Program-made: the position numbers and the translations under genes
Shown: piece after piece, positions 47,047 through 58,559 of the stretch
Layout: every line of letters starts with the position of its first letter
How positions within the stretch are numbered: position 1 is the stretch's first letter
Source: Pyrus communis
Taxonomy: Eukaryota > Streptophyta > Magnoliopsida > Rosales > Rosaceae
Direction of reading: 5' to 3'
DNA: 64,000 nucleotides
Assembly: GCF_963583255.1 (NCBI RefSeq)
Contig: NC_084803.1
Span: forward strand, 25,022,428 to 25,086,427
The notes under the pieces: generated by a model
Told to the model about the DNA's origin: nothing
The model's database searches: none
Seen by the model: the letters and a program-made list of their open reading frames with translations, nothing else

Positions 47047-47176
47047 CTACTCAAACAACCCAAAAAACATGTGTCAGTTAGAAATTGTGAGGTGGTATTT
47101 GATGTCTAATATGATTACCAAATCAAAACTTAAAACGAACCCATTCAAGAAAATTAAGGAATTCATGAAGCAATAC
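47047..47176 (-). other. 5'-UTR intron of TPP
   Basis: Donor AAG/GTATTG at 47176 and acceptor GAGTAG at 47047 leave only two bases before the ATG (ATATG). The intron is T-rich and 130 bp long. Upstream of the donor the leader has no ATG back to the predicted start site, so translation should begin at 47044. Confidence 0.75.
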
Positions 47177-47293
47177 CTTGAAAAAAAGGATTTGAGGAGT
47201 GAGAATATAAAGATTTGGCGGTGTTGTCGAAGAACAGAGGAGAAGAAACAGAGTGCTTGCTTAATATAAAGAAAGAAAGCAAAGCGAGATTTC

Positions 47294-47296
<3 letters not shown>

Positions 47297-47324
<28 letters not shown>
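47297..47324. repeat. (GA/CT)n microsatellite in TPP 5' UTR
   Basis: 28 bp of pure repeat, reading CT on the transcript strand, between the TATA box and the 5'-UTR intron. CT-rich leaders are frequent in plant genes. Confidence 0.9.
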
Positions 47325-47389
47325 TGTGCGTCTTCTGTCCGTGTAAGAGTGTATGTATGGATGTGAGAGAGACATAACCCAGAATGGTA

Positions 47390-47398
47390 TATTTATAG
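47390..47398 (-). promoter_or_regulatory. TATA box of TPP
   Basis: On the minus strand CTATAAATATACC is a canonical plant TATA box. Transcription is expected to start about 30 bases on, near 47360. A weaker TTTATATTAAG at about 47260 is an alternative. Confidence 0.75.
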
Positions 47399-47600
47399 TT
47401 GCAGTAACCGGATGCTTCCAAACCAAGACCCAATGCCTCCAAAAAATACTCCTAATTCCGGGGCCCACATGCGAGGCGTGCCCAAAAGATGGTAGGACCA
47501 ACAATCCCTTGACATCCCAATGTGTAGCCGCCGCCGCCACCACCACCACCAGTTCACCACCCCACCAGCCGGTCCCCACCATCTCCTCCACCCGTTCTCC

Positions 47601-47607
47601 ATCTCTC

Positions 47608-47647
<40 letters not shown>
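47601..47647. repeat. (CT)n microsatellite upstream of TPP
   Basis: CTCTCT repeat with two TAT interruptions, next to CCACCACCACC and GCCGCCGCCGCC words (47527-47555). The frames running through it on both strands are repeat artefacts. Confidence 0.95.
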
Positions 47648-47649
<2 letters not shown>

Positions 47650-47773
47650 AGTGTGTTTGCACCAGGGGGAAGGGGAGGGTCACGTATTACGTAGAATACT
47701 CCTGTTTTTCCAGTGGCGCCGTCTTCAGCCGTCAACGTAACGGCCAACTAATACTTGAGACCACATGGGCTGC

Positions 47774-47784
47774 TGCCACGTGTA
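47774..47784 (-). promoter_or_regulatory. G-box/ABRE-like site upstream of TPP
   Basis: On the minus strand ACACGTGGC contains a CACGTG core, the binding site class of bZIP factors including ABA-response factors, about 380 bp upstream of the TATA box. A second ACGT-rich stretch is at 47680-47693. Function is inferred only. Confidence 0.4.
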
Positions 47785-47829
47785 CTAAACCATGGCTGTC
47801 TAGACGACCCATGGATTTGTAATTTGGTA

Positions 47830-49940
47830 TTGTAATTGTTTGGAGCTGTTTTAACTTCCTTAAAAGTTTCAATTTCCTTAAACGGAGTCGAATTTTTGGG
47901 ACATCATTGCACGCTCGGCCCCTACAAAACCAGCTAAGCTAGAAACTTTCCCGATTGGGTAAACGATCCCGTTTGCATTGAAATGTATATATTAGGGTTT
48001 TGAACGCCCCTTGTAATGTGGAATCTCCAAGTAAAAACTAGCAACTCAGACCTACCTGGTTATGCAGTTAATGAAAACCACCACCGGTTCTGCTTTCTTT
48101 TATTTCCAACTTGACTTAAAAGGTTGGGGTCAACTCTACCTTACGCACTCTCTTTGCCCTTTTTTATTATTTTATTTTACGTTTCTATATGGAATTCATG
48201 TAAACTACAGAAAAAGAGGTACAAATTTGTAGGTAAAAAAGAGTACAATAAGAACAAGGTTTTTTATATTAGTCCCCCACAAAATGTTGAATGCATTCCC
48301 TATATTAAAATTTAATATTAAATAACCTATTTACCCCACTATGCAATGACAATTTTGACTTTATTAGGTTTGAAAAAAAAATTTCTAAATATACCCGAAA
48401 TCACTTTTAACGTATTATTTATCTTCTTCAACTATCAAAACCCCTCCCACCCCAAATCATTTTTAATGGTGATTTTCAACTAGGCAGTGGTTGCAGTGAC
48501 TAGAGTATGGCCATGTCCTTCTAGGAGATCATGAACTGATTGCAAAGTGAGGGCAAAAGCTATGGCCCTTGAAGTCCTACTCAATCTCATAATTCAAGAC
48601 TTAGCACTTATGAATCTCATAATTCAAAAACCATGGCCTCCGAACTGATTGTAGAGCGAGTTAACGACATTCATAAGGTGCTTTCTTGCACTACACTAAG
48701 ATGCTTTCTTGCAGGTGACTTGGTTTGACAAAAATATGCACAAGAAAATGGAAACAACATGGTAGCTTTTAAATCGTTATTATTATTATTGAAAAATGTT
48801 CAAATGAATCTAAATATTTTTCAAATAATTCAATTTGAAATCATTCAGCAAGCTAAACGTTCAAATGTTTAGATTCAGTCACTGAAAATTAAAAATGATG
48901 TTCTAAGATTTGAGAAATGTGGGATGTATGTAGAAAATATAAGGTGTATATTGAGAATGTGGGGTGTGAGGGTATTATAGGGAAGTATGTGGGGTGTAGT
49001 AAGATAATTTTTAATTGAAAAAGCAAATATGGGGTGTATTAAGTGTGACGGGTTTAGTCAACAATTTGTGGGGTGTTAATATAATAAGCCTAAGAACAAA
49101 GAAAGAGAATGAATATATAAAAACTTGGCTAGTCTATGTCTGCATTCTCTTATCATTTGGCTTCCTAATGAGTAGAATAATACTAGGAGACATGATGTTT
49201 ATTGAAAGACTTCTAACTCTTTCCAGTCAATCAAACCAACCATGAAATACCCTAAGTGCCGAACCCACTATTGAAACCCATGTGCTGGGTAGGAGTAGGA
49301 CAACTCTGCTAATGCCATGAATATCAAATTTCTCACAAGCTTCACCCCCTTTCACTCGAAATCTCTTAAACACAACTTCATCGAATGCAAAATTTAGATG
49401 CATTCGATTCGACCCCTTCAATTTTCAATACACTTATTCATCCATATATATTTTCCTTTATCCAACTAGCAAAGGTAAGTCAATAATACTTTCATCTTAT
49501 TAGTTATACTCCTAAAAGCTGTAACATTTCAAGAGTTTACAGATGTTACTAGCTTTAATTTCTGACAGCAAAACTGGACGGAGAGAAACCAACCTATATG
49601 CAGAATATACGAATAAGGATAATGCTTGGGTTCCTCCCATGAGAGAACTTACTTTTTCTTTTACTTACGATTAGCGTCTCTTTACTGTATGAATATCATA
49701 AATGTAACTGTCCATTCTATTATCATCTATAGACCATATTTGTAAAAAATCATTCAATTTGTAGACCTTTTAATCATTCATATTGTTAGATTAGAATCCT
49801 TAAATGTGAGTGTCATCAAACCTTATATATATTATAATTGTACACACAATTAATTCAAGGAGTCATTATAAACACATGCGTAAACAAATACACAGTTCAT
49901 CATGTGATGCTACTTCTTACCAAAATCGTCGATTGGTTTG
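47830..49940. other. noncoding region
   Basis: No gene is supported. The minus frame 49227-49421 has better amino-acid composition than its neighbours but no recognised domain. 48540-48720 contains two diverged copies of a phrase like AACTGATTG...GAATCTCATAATTCAA, suggesting an old local duplication. Confidence 0.45.
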
Positions 49941-49949
49941 ACACGCTTG

Positions 49950-50179
49950 GATGTCTAAATGATCTCCAAATCGATTTTTTGCAAATATGATCTTTGGATT
50001 ATATTAATTGAAAACAGAAAAACTAAAGACTTAATGTTGCAAGTTGTATAATTTTTTTTTGTTCTCTTGCAAAGAACTCTTGTAATTCCTATGTAATACC
50101 TCCATTTGGAGAATAATGAAATATGCCAAAATTTCTCCATATTCAGTTTAACTTGGTATCAGATCAGTTCACTCGTGAT
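49950..50179 (+). mobile_element. copia LTR end with primer site (host element)
   Basis: The end of a copia-type LTR (GAATAATGAAATATGCC... CATATTCAGTTTAACT) is followed by TGGTATCAGATC at 50154-50165, a primer site for initiator tRNA-Met. The left LTR limit is not fixed. Its interior is interrupted 14 bases later by another copia LTR at 50180. Confidence 0.6.
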
Positions 50180-52400
50180 TGTTGGAGTGAGTTGACCTTT
50201 GTATGTAATTAGGGGGATTTAGTTCCCAGTTTTAATCCATTTAATTAGGGTATAATTAGGATAAATATTATTGCATATCCATAATTAATTACCTTGAGAA
50301 TCAAGCTTGTAGTATATATTTGTCTCCTTGGTGAGAAGAATAATATTAGAAAATTAAACTCCCAAAATAAGCCCAAATTAACATGGTATCAGAGCAAAGA
50401 TCGTAAGGTTTCTGCTCTGCTTGTTCCCTTCAAAAAAAAAAAAAAAAAAAAAAAAAAGGGACCCTCCTGTGGAGAACATGCTACCTCTCCTTGGTGAAAT
50501 CACCAATCCCACCTGAAACAATGTTATACATACTACTACTACCCTAAACACTATCAATAAGGACCCTACCATGAACCCGACTCTACCACAAGTTGTCATA
50601 CAAATTGTCCTTCATGATTCATCTACAACATCAATTGGCATCAAGCTTAACGGTGCCAATTATGGAGTTTGGTCTCAAATTGTTGAGATGTTTGTTGCTG
50701 GCAAAATAAGTTGGGATACTTGTTCAGAAGTAATCTTCAACCTCCTACCAATGATCTAGGCTGCAACACAAAGCCACTGCCTCGAGCCCAACGCAGGGCT
50801 ATCTCTTCGTTGCCAAGATGGCCCAATAGCCTAGCACCGGCCTAAGGCCTCCTCAAACCGAACCTCCAGTTCCTACAAATGGCTACACCTACTGTGGTAA
50901 TGAGAAAACATGGTCATGACCAATGTTTTCAACTGCATGGCTATCCTGAATGGTGGGAACCCTTAAAGCTTCAAAGACAACAGGAACGAGACGAGCAAGC
51001 CAAGCAAGGACAAGCCAATCTCGCAACGTCGATGTCTGACTTATCTTTAATTTATGATCCTCTTGATGTCTCGAGTTCCACCGAACTATATTAGAAGTCC
51101 TCAAGTAAATGTGGTTATGCTTTACATGTGGATAGTGATAATACTCAGTGCGGTTGGATCATTGACTCCGGTGTTACATACCATATGACTTACGACCTTT
51201 CTGATCAAGCATGTGACACCATCTCACTACGACGTAATATCATCAATGCCAATAGTGTAACCTCTTTTGTTACTAGTCCAGGCACTATGCATCTTACTTC
51301 GACTCTCTCTTTTACCTAATACATTACTTGTACCATCACTAATGGATAAATTGATGTCTCCTGGTCAAGTTACTGAACAATTGAATTGTTGTGTACTAAT
51401 GTATCAGAAATTTTGTCTTATCCAAGATATTCTATCGAAAGAGACCATTGGTTGTGGTACTAAGAGGGGGATCTCTATTTTGTGGAATGTGTTAGTGCGG
51501 GCCATGTTAATCTTGCACAAGGGACCGTGGATCACAAAGTGGCGTTAGATATGGTTATGGCATCACTGTTTAGGTCATCCATCGTTCAGTTATTTACAAT
51601 ACATATTTTCGGACTTATTTGTTGGACGTTGTACTTTTGATCTTAAATGTGACACTTGCATTCTTGCTAAGAGTCACCGTGTTTCTTATTTGTTGAGTTA
51701 TAATAAAAGTATTATTCCTTTTGGATTAATACATTCAGATGCTTAGGGACTATCTCCTATTACTACTTTGTCTGAAATTTGATGGTTTGTGATTTTTGTG
51801 GATGATTGCATGTGGATGACATGGTTATATCTTCTTAAGAATAAAAGTGATGTGTTTTTGGCTCTTAAAACATTTCACACTAGTTCAAACTCAGTTTTTG
51901 GCCATAATACGAATTTTGCGTTCTGATTATGGTGGAGAGTATGTTCATCATGATTTCACTCATTACTTGACTAATCATGGTATATTCCATGAAACAACTT
52001 GTCCTTGTGTTCCCCAATAAAATGGGAGTGGCTGAACGAAAAAATTGACATCTCTTAGAAACTATCCGGTCCTTATTAATTGGTATGAATGTTCCTCGTT
52101 CCTCTTAGGATGCGGCCATTCAAACTGCTACATATCTTACTAATCGAATGCTATCAAAATTCTTGGATTTTTGAACACCCTTACAAGCTTACTTTGAGCA
52201 TTTGCCGCCAGTTTTAGTGCTTCCACCTTGGGTGTTTGGGTGTGTCGCATTTGTCCATCTAAAAAGAGAACCAATGGATGAAATTTGATCATTTTGCTTT
52301 TCGTGGTATTTTTGTGGGGTGTTAAGTGCTTCAGAAAGGGTACCGTTGCTACTTTCCTCATTCTCGATAGATGTATGTTACCATGGACATCACTTTTTCA
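50180..52400 (+). mobile_element. Ty1/copia element, 3'-truncated
   Basis: The 5' LTR at 50180-50383 (TGTTGGAGTG...AATTAACA) is followed at once by the primer site TGGTATCAGAGCAAAG (50384). The interior runs gag, protease and integrase and stops inside the integrase C-terminal region at about 52400. There is no reverse transcriptase, RNase H, polypurine tract or 3' LTR. An A-tract at 50433-50456 lies early in the leader. Confidence 0.82.
50571..52400 (+). pseudogene. copia gag-protease-integrase remnant
   Basis: Gag start from ATG 50571 ('IKLNGANYGVWSQIVEMF', UBN2 type), cut by a deletion after about 60 codons. The zinc-knuckle region with 'QCFQLHGYPEWW' lies near 50915-50955. Protease 'CGWIIDSGVTYHMTY' is at about 51150-51195, GAG-pre-integrase 'CLGHPSFSYL' near 51560-51600, and integrase pieces run to 52400 with many stops, ending at the 'YVTMDI' block that normally precedes the integrase-RT linker. 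Clearly inactive. Confidence 0.8.
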
Positions 52401-54980
52401 AAACAAGCTTTGCAAGGTTATCATTAGATATAGCAATATGTTTGCTCAATAATGGATGCTTATTAGAGTTAGTAATGATCTTACGCACAGTGGTGGATCC
52501 TAGATGACCAAGACGGTCATGCCAAAACATATAAATATTTTGGATCAATGAACTTCTTATTTACGACATTATGTGCTTTAATTGTCTTTATGTATGTATA
52601 ATACCATCCACTTGATAAACCACGCAACTTCTCCAATGTATGCTTCTGGGTATCATCAGAGGTAATGCATAAATATTCCGCATTATCTGTATTTTTTCGT
52701 TTTAATGTGGTATCTATTCAAACGTATATCTTTAAAGCTCAACAAACTTCTTATAGATAGAATAGTGTATAACGCATTTTGTATGGACAATATTGTTCCT
52801 TTTGGTAACATGACCTCGACTTTTTCTAAGCCTTTAATTACATTTGATTGGCCACCTCCTGTTGTTATTTTTCTTTTATAAGCATCAAACTTGAGAAATA
52901 TTTCCAATCTCAAGTATCCTATGTGTGGTTTCACAGTCTGCGAGACAAATACCTTTGCCATTGTTCTTGTTTTGAGAACATCCATAGTTTTTATCTATGC
53001 CTTATGAGTATGACAATTAGAGTTAAAAACATTTTAGTCATAATAAAAAGGAATCACAAAGCCAATCTTATTGGATTTGAAATACAAGGTTTAAATGACA
53101 AGTTCAGATAATGAAAACAAGAGCACATTAAAAATAAAAATGATTTAATCGGACCCATAAACTTCATTCCCCCTTCCCACAACAAATTCGGAGATATCCA
53201 AATTTGGTTGTGTTCGAATGACTTGATAAATCGAGCATTAGATCAGATATATACATATGTAGGATTAGCTTGGTCGATGAAATTAGTCTCGACATTTTTT
53301 CCTTTGAGAGAAGCTTGATAAAGATCCATAAGATGTTTCGGGATATTACTTGTATACGCCCAATGCCCATTGCCACCACACCTGTGGCAGACTCATTCAT
53401 GATATGAGCTTTACCCCTGTAGTGATTTACATTTTTAAAGCTCATATTTAGATTATGCTTAGGATCCTGGTTGTAAAATTGAACATCATGGTTCTTACCC
53501 TTTCCATTCGATCAACCTCACTTGTATCCATATCCTCGTTTATATTTATTGCCACAAGAAGAGGTGGTGTTTGCTTCAAGGGAAGCAACATTCACTTATG
53601 GGAATGGCACCAATCTACTTGGTTGGGATTGATGATTTTTCATTAGGAGCTCATTGTTCTACTCAACCACAAGAAGTATTGATGTTAGCTAGTTGTATTA
53701 TGTAAAACCACGCTATCTATATTGTTGCTACAGGAGCAAACTAGAGGCATGATCAGCGACTGACTTAAATTTCCAGATTCGCAGGTGTGTCAAGTCATAA
53801 AAAGCTTTTGGAAGAATCATCATTTTCTAGTGATTATATCTCTCTCATAATGCATTCAAAAGAGCTAATGGGTCTTTAACCGTCAAATATTCATTTTTCA
53901 ACCCTTGATGGATGTGGCGACGAAGAAAGATCATGTCTTTCACCCGACCTTGGAAAGATGCAATGTTTCCCTCCTTAAATGGTGTCCCCAAGATTTCATG
54001 CCTCAAGATGGATCTTGGTACCACAATCCAGGTAAGGTAGGTCTTTCCAGTATATCAAGGGCAACAAATGAAACTCCAAAAAGTTTGCCACTTTCTTTTT
54101 CTAAAAGAAAATTGATTTGTGTAACAACTTGCAATAATATAGATTCCGGAGGAATGTAGTGTTAGAAATTCTGGTTCTTACAAATGTTTCATTTTTTGAA
54201 CTTTAGGCCAAAATGATAAGCACTTGAAGCTTCAAGCTCGAGATTAACTTAATTTAGACATAAATTAAAAATTGTTAGATAGATAATAATACTTACTACT
54301 CATGCATTGTCATCAGTATTGAGTATTACTTCTAGAAAGAAAGAAAATTAACGAGAAGGGGGATTGTACTCACCACTCTCGTTAGAATAATGTAGTGAGG
54401 AATGGCCGATTATACCACACCATTCAAGTAGCAGTAAAATTAAATATGCAGCCTAATGAGCGAAGAGAAGGCGAAAAAGTTTCACCGAAGTTGCACGTCC
54501 AGGCTTCTATTGCTACACAACAATAGATCATTCACCATCTAAAATTGCAGTAAAATTAATATAAATAAACACTGGACTAGTAATCATGAGCTATACCAAA
54601 TAAGAAATCGAAAATATAAGCAAATATTAAATTGAGGGCAAGGAGAATGCATGGTAGTAATAGCTCTTCTTTGTGGTGGCGTAGGATCACGAAGAAGGTG
54701 AGAAAGATAAGACAGAGGAACAATAAGATTCTTAGGGTAAACATTTTTTGGCAAAGAAAATGAAAACTAATTAGGGTTAGAGAGTCATGCTGATAATGTA
54801 TTATAAATAGGCAAAAGTGAGAAAAAACCATTGATAAAGATCAAAGTGGAGCGGGAGAAATGTATCACACTAACACTGTTTATTTTTGCAACTGTATCAG
54901 ACAATGAATGCAAGTAAATAGGAAAAGGAGATTGGTATTCACTTCGTTGTAACTAAAACCATCCTTTTTTAGTTATCCAT
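52393..54980 (-). mobile_element. Ty1/copia element fragment, opposite strand
   Basis: On the minus strand, from about 54800 leftwards: an LTR-like end with primer-site-like minus TTATCAGCATGACTCTC (about 54780-54796), gag (54160-53450), zinc knuckle (53445-53164), pre-protease/protease region (52985-52683) and GAG-pre-integrase ('FWHDRLGHLGSTTVRKIITN', about 52560-52440). It stops where the plus-strand copia ends. Integrase, RT and RNase H are missing. The right LTR limit (about 54980) is approximate. Confidence 0.72.
52430..54160 (-). pseudogene. copia gag to pre-integrase remnant
   Basis: The gag part contains 'MIFLRRHIHQGLKNEYLTVKDPLALLNAL', followed in an adjacent frame by 'MMILPKAFYDLTHLR', a pattern of copia gag proteins of this subgroup. 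The protease-proximal part has 'LYTILSIRSLLSFKDIRLNRYHI'. Stops and shifts separate the pieces. Frames on the + strand in this region are antisense shadows. Confidence 0.75.
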
Positions 54981-57349
54981 TTTTATAAGCAAATAAAATG
55001 AAACATGTATGCCGTCTAGATTACCAAACAAGAAACATCCACGGATCCCTAAACGCCATCGGAACCGACGTGTCCGAAGCACATATACATAGGCCCTGGC
55101 CTCTATGCGTTCCATTCTCTGTATAGGGACAATAGCCATGCACGCTGTTGTGTTCCAACCCAGACACCACTCGTGTGCCCAAGCATCCCTGAAGCTACTT
55201 CCGTCAGCTTAATTGACTAGGTTTTCTATCAGACACAGACAGGTATCAGATGTCGCCACTTGGAAACCAGGCAGAGCTTGTGCCTTGATACGTGGGGACA
55301 CCTCAAGAGCCACATGTTAAGCTGCAAAGCCATTCACGATGGTGGTCGGCGGAATCCAGAGTACACGAGAATCACTCACATAGGTCACATATAATAAAAG
55401 AGTACACGAGAATCACTCACATAGGTCGCATATATATACTAACCTACTATCCATAATATATATATATATATAGTCACATTCTCGCACTTATATAGTTTAT
55501 GTTTTGAATTATTAGTCCATATTTGTTGTATGAACTCATATACCAACTAGGGAGAGAAATTAATAAATGTTGTTTGAGTTCACGAGATGAATATTTGTTT
55601 GGCTCGAAGCTATTCGCAGGAATATGAAATGAATTGAGTTAAAATCTGAGTTGAATCAACTATAGTTGTTGATGAAACATTTTCATTCCTTATACTTTAT
55701 AGCACATGGCTTGTAAATGCTTGTGGTCAACAGAACATGCAATATGCCTTGTCTACCTCGACTACTGTTTTCACGAACAAAAAAAGAGGGAAAAAAAAAA
55801 AAAAAAAAAAAGAAGCTTGACTAATGCTTTTTTTCTTTAATGTTTGTATGCATTAATGCCCATATATAGTCAAAATATGAGTATCCACGGTGAAGAAGTA
55901 TCTTATAGGAAGAGGAAATGAAAAAAAGGAAACAGATCGATTGTATGGGGTCCTAAATCTTCCACATTCAGTACCAACGTCAGTCATAAAAAAAAACTTT
56001 TTTAATGTGTTAGAAACACAACTTAGAACAACAAGTGTCATAATACTAGTTGGATATTGAAAAAAAATTTCATTAACTGGTAGTCTTGTATTATAATATT
56101 TATGTGACTTTCTGCGCATGCAAATGATCGACCCTTGGTGTTGGCCCGCAGCTTTACTCTTGTCCCTTGACTATATGTGACCCACTTGCAAGAAAGGTTA
56201 TCCATAGCAGAATTAGGTTAGCCATAGCAGAATTGCATTAGGTTTCTACCATGGGTAAACTTTATTTCTATTACTGAAATTGTTGCATATGATTTCTGTA
56301 AGTTTCTAGCGAGTCCACTTATATTATTACGAGTACTATATTTATTAGCTCATATATATATAACGTGTGAATTAATAATATTATATAGTAGTGGCCAGGG
56401 CACGAATACATTTCCCCTATTTTACTAAATTCTCTAAAAAGAAAAATGTTTTTGTGTAATCTTAACAACAAACGGTGTATCAAATCTCGACAAGTTAGGA
56501 CACCCCTACATACATGGTTTAGGTTGTCTTGCGTATTGGTTTTAAAATTTAAAACTATGATTATTTGAGAGTGGGAATTTAAGTTATGAAACACAATGAG
56601 CTAATAATAATTACGTAATGAAGAGCGATTGAAAAAAATTAATTTATTATTAACTAGTTGCTCCGCGCACCCGTACACACACGTCCTTACTATTAGAAAG
56701 AAAGGACCCTACTTTGGAGTCTCAAGGCTTCACAAAAGAAATGGACATTAAAGCCCCAAATATGGGAAGAGAAAATTAGAATGCCCCACTCCATTTCTAC
56801 AATTTTTTTATTAAACATTTATGCCTTTTAAAAATTTGATTAAGACACTTTGATTAGCGGCCACCTAAGCATTTTTAAATTTATTATAATTAGTTTTTTT
56901 CTAAATGATAATTGTTATATGTTGATTTTCCACTTAATCTTTTTAGTTAATATAGGTTTTTTGGCGTGTTAGAATATATGCCCGTATGTTGGATAATTAA
57001 TAGATATTAACTATTAAATCATCAATATTATCTCTTAATTTTTGAATTTTTAACATTTATTTTTTTATAATAAAACTTCATTGATCACAGAAAAAATTTA
57101 CAGCAGCAGAAAAAATGGAAATAGCCAATCCAACATGATGAAAACACCATGGACGCTACATTTATCTTGTTGAGTTTTAGTTTGATTGCATGGTTGTGTA
57201 GTATGCAACAGAAAACAAGTGCTTTCAAAATATTGTAGCAAAATATAATTTGCATGAAAGTTGTTGACAAAAGGGATTAGTTGGAATGAGATTAATGTCA
57301 TTCGGCGTGAGATATATGAATGTGAATTTTAGATTGAAACCAAATTTAA
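54981..57349. other. noncoding region
   Basis: No gene found. 55020-55360 is less AT-rich than its surroundings (CCACGGATCCCTAAACGCC...) but has no recognised open frame. An A-tract lies at about 55792-55811. Confidence 0.45.
55358..55435. repeat. tandem duplication, about 40 bp
   Basis: AGAGTACACGAGAATCACTC...CATAGGTC(A/G)CATAT occurs twice in a row, starting at 55358 and 55399. Confidence 0.92.
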
Positions 57350-57369
57350 ATATATTAATTTCTAATTTG

Positions 57370-57620
57370 AATTGTACTCATCCCATGTTGAAGTGTACTA
57401 ATATGACTTGGAATGTACCAATGTCAAACTGAAATGTACCAATGTTGATAGCATATGTACCCATGCCAACTTAAAATGTACCCACATATCGTCTAGAAAT
57501 GTACCCTTGCCAAATTGAAACATACCGATGCTGATATGAAATGTACCCAAGGCAACTTAAAATGTACCAACATATCGGCTAGAAACGTACCAATACTAAA
57601 TGGAAACATACCCCATATCA
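57370..57620. repeat. degenerate ATGTACC tandem repeat
   Basis: At least ten spaced copies of (A)A(T/C)GTACC(A/C) or ACATACC alternate with words like AATGTCAAACTG, GCCAACTTAAA and ATATCG(G/T)CTAG. The basic period is about 25 bp, with a higher-order unit (AAATGTACCCA..GCAACTTAAAATGTACC..CATATCG.CTAGAAA) present twice. No coding frame. Confidence 0.75.
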
Positions 57621-58559
57621 TCTACCACTAGAATCTATTTTCCAAACGTACCATGGTATGAATACTCAAATCAAGAGGTTTGCATAAAATGAAAATAGAA
57701 GGGGAATGAACATGACTCACAAGGGATGACGGAAGAGTATCGATTGGTAGAAAAGAAATGGCACGAAAAGATTGTAGAATGGTCCTGAAAGAAGAACATA
57801 AATATATATCATGTTAGAAGCATAAATAAATCAAATTTGAAATGTTTTAGATTTTTAAAACATACGTCTACTAGATTTTAGGAGATTGGGATAATTATTA
57901 GCTAATTGGTACATTATATATATGGCAAATTGTGTAATTTTGCATTAAAAAATGCTACTTATAAAATATTTGGCACCTAAAATGTAGGAAAATGTTTAAT
58001 AAAAATTCTACAAGGAATAGATGTTTAATCTAACAAATAAAACAAGGCATTTAAATCTAAACACCCCAATTCCAAAACCAATTAAAAATAATATAAACAA
58101 ATTCGCAGGGTTAATTTTGTAAAGCAAAGCTGAAATTTTTAACTTCTTTTTCATTGAACATAAAATAGAAAAAGTAAAAAATAAATAAAGAAAACCATGC
58201 AACCGTTTCTCCCACGACCGCACGCTCTTCATCTCCTTGAAAAATGACGATAATGTTAAATGGTAATGATATGGGATAAATTTTTTGAAGGTGCCATGAC
58301 CAAATAATATTATGGTTTGGCTCAGTTCGTGCAAATCACATGGGATTTCAAGGTTCGTATGTAACTTGTGAAGATTATGAAGGACTTGCAGAGGTTTGTA
58401 GTAATATTTGTGTTGGACTACATACTAGGCATGTTAAGTTAAATTGATTAGTGACTTGGTTTATGTGATGTTTTATTTGGGGATCGATTGGATATGTTGG
58501 TTTGGATCAACTAGAGAATTACGTGAGGTGGTGATGGTGCTAAAGAGTTTGGTGAATAA
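57621..58559. other. noncoding spacer
   Basis: No gene recognised. The minus frame 58008-58334 is AT-driven and lacks any domain. Confidence 0.45.

Noticed and set aside
46755..47081. 108-codon plus-strand frame
   Set aside because: Exact antisense of TPP exon 1.
47295..47747. Long frames on both strands upstream of TPP
   Set aside because: They run through CT/GA microsatellites and triplet repeats in the TPP leader and promoter; low-complexity products (Arg-Glu, Ser-Leu).
49227..49421. 64-codon minus frame with fairly normal composition
   Set aside because: No recognisable domain, no splice partners; too short to support.
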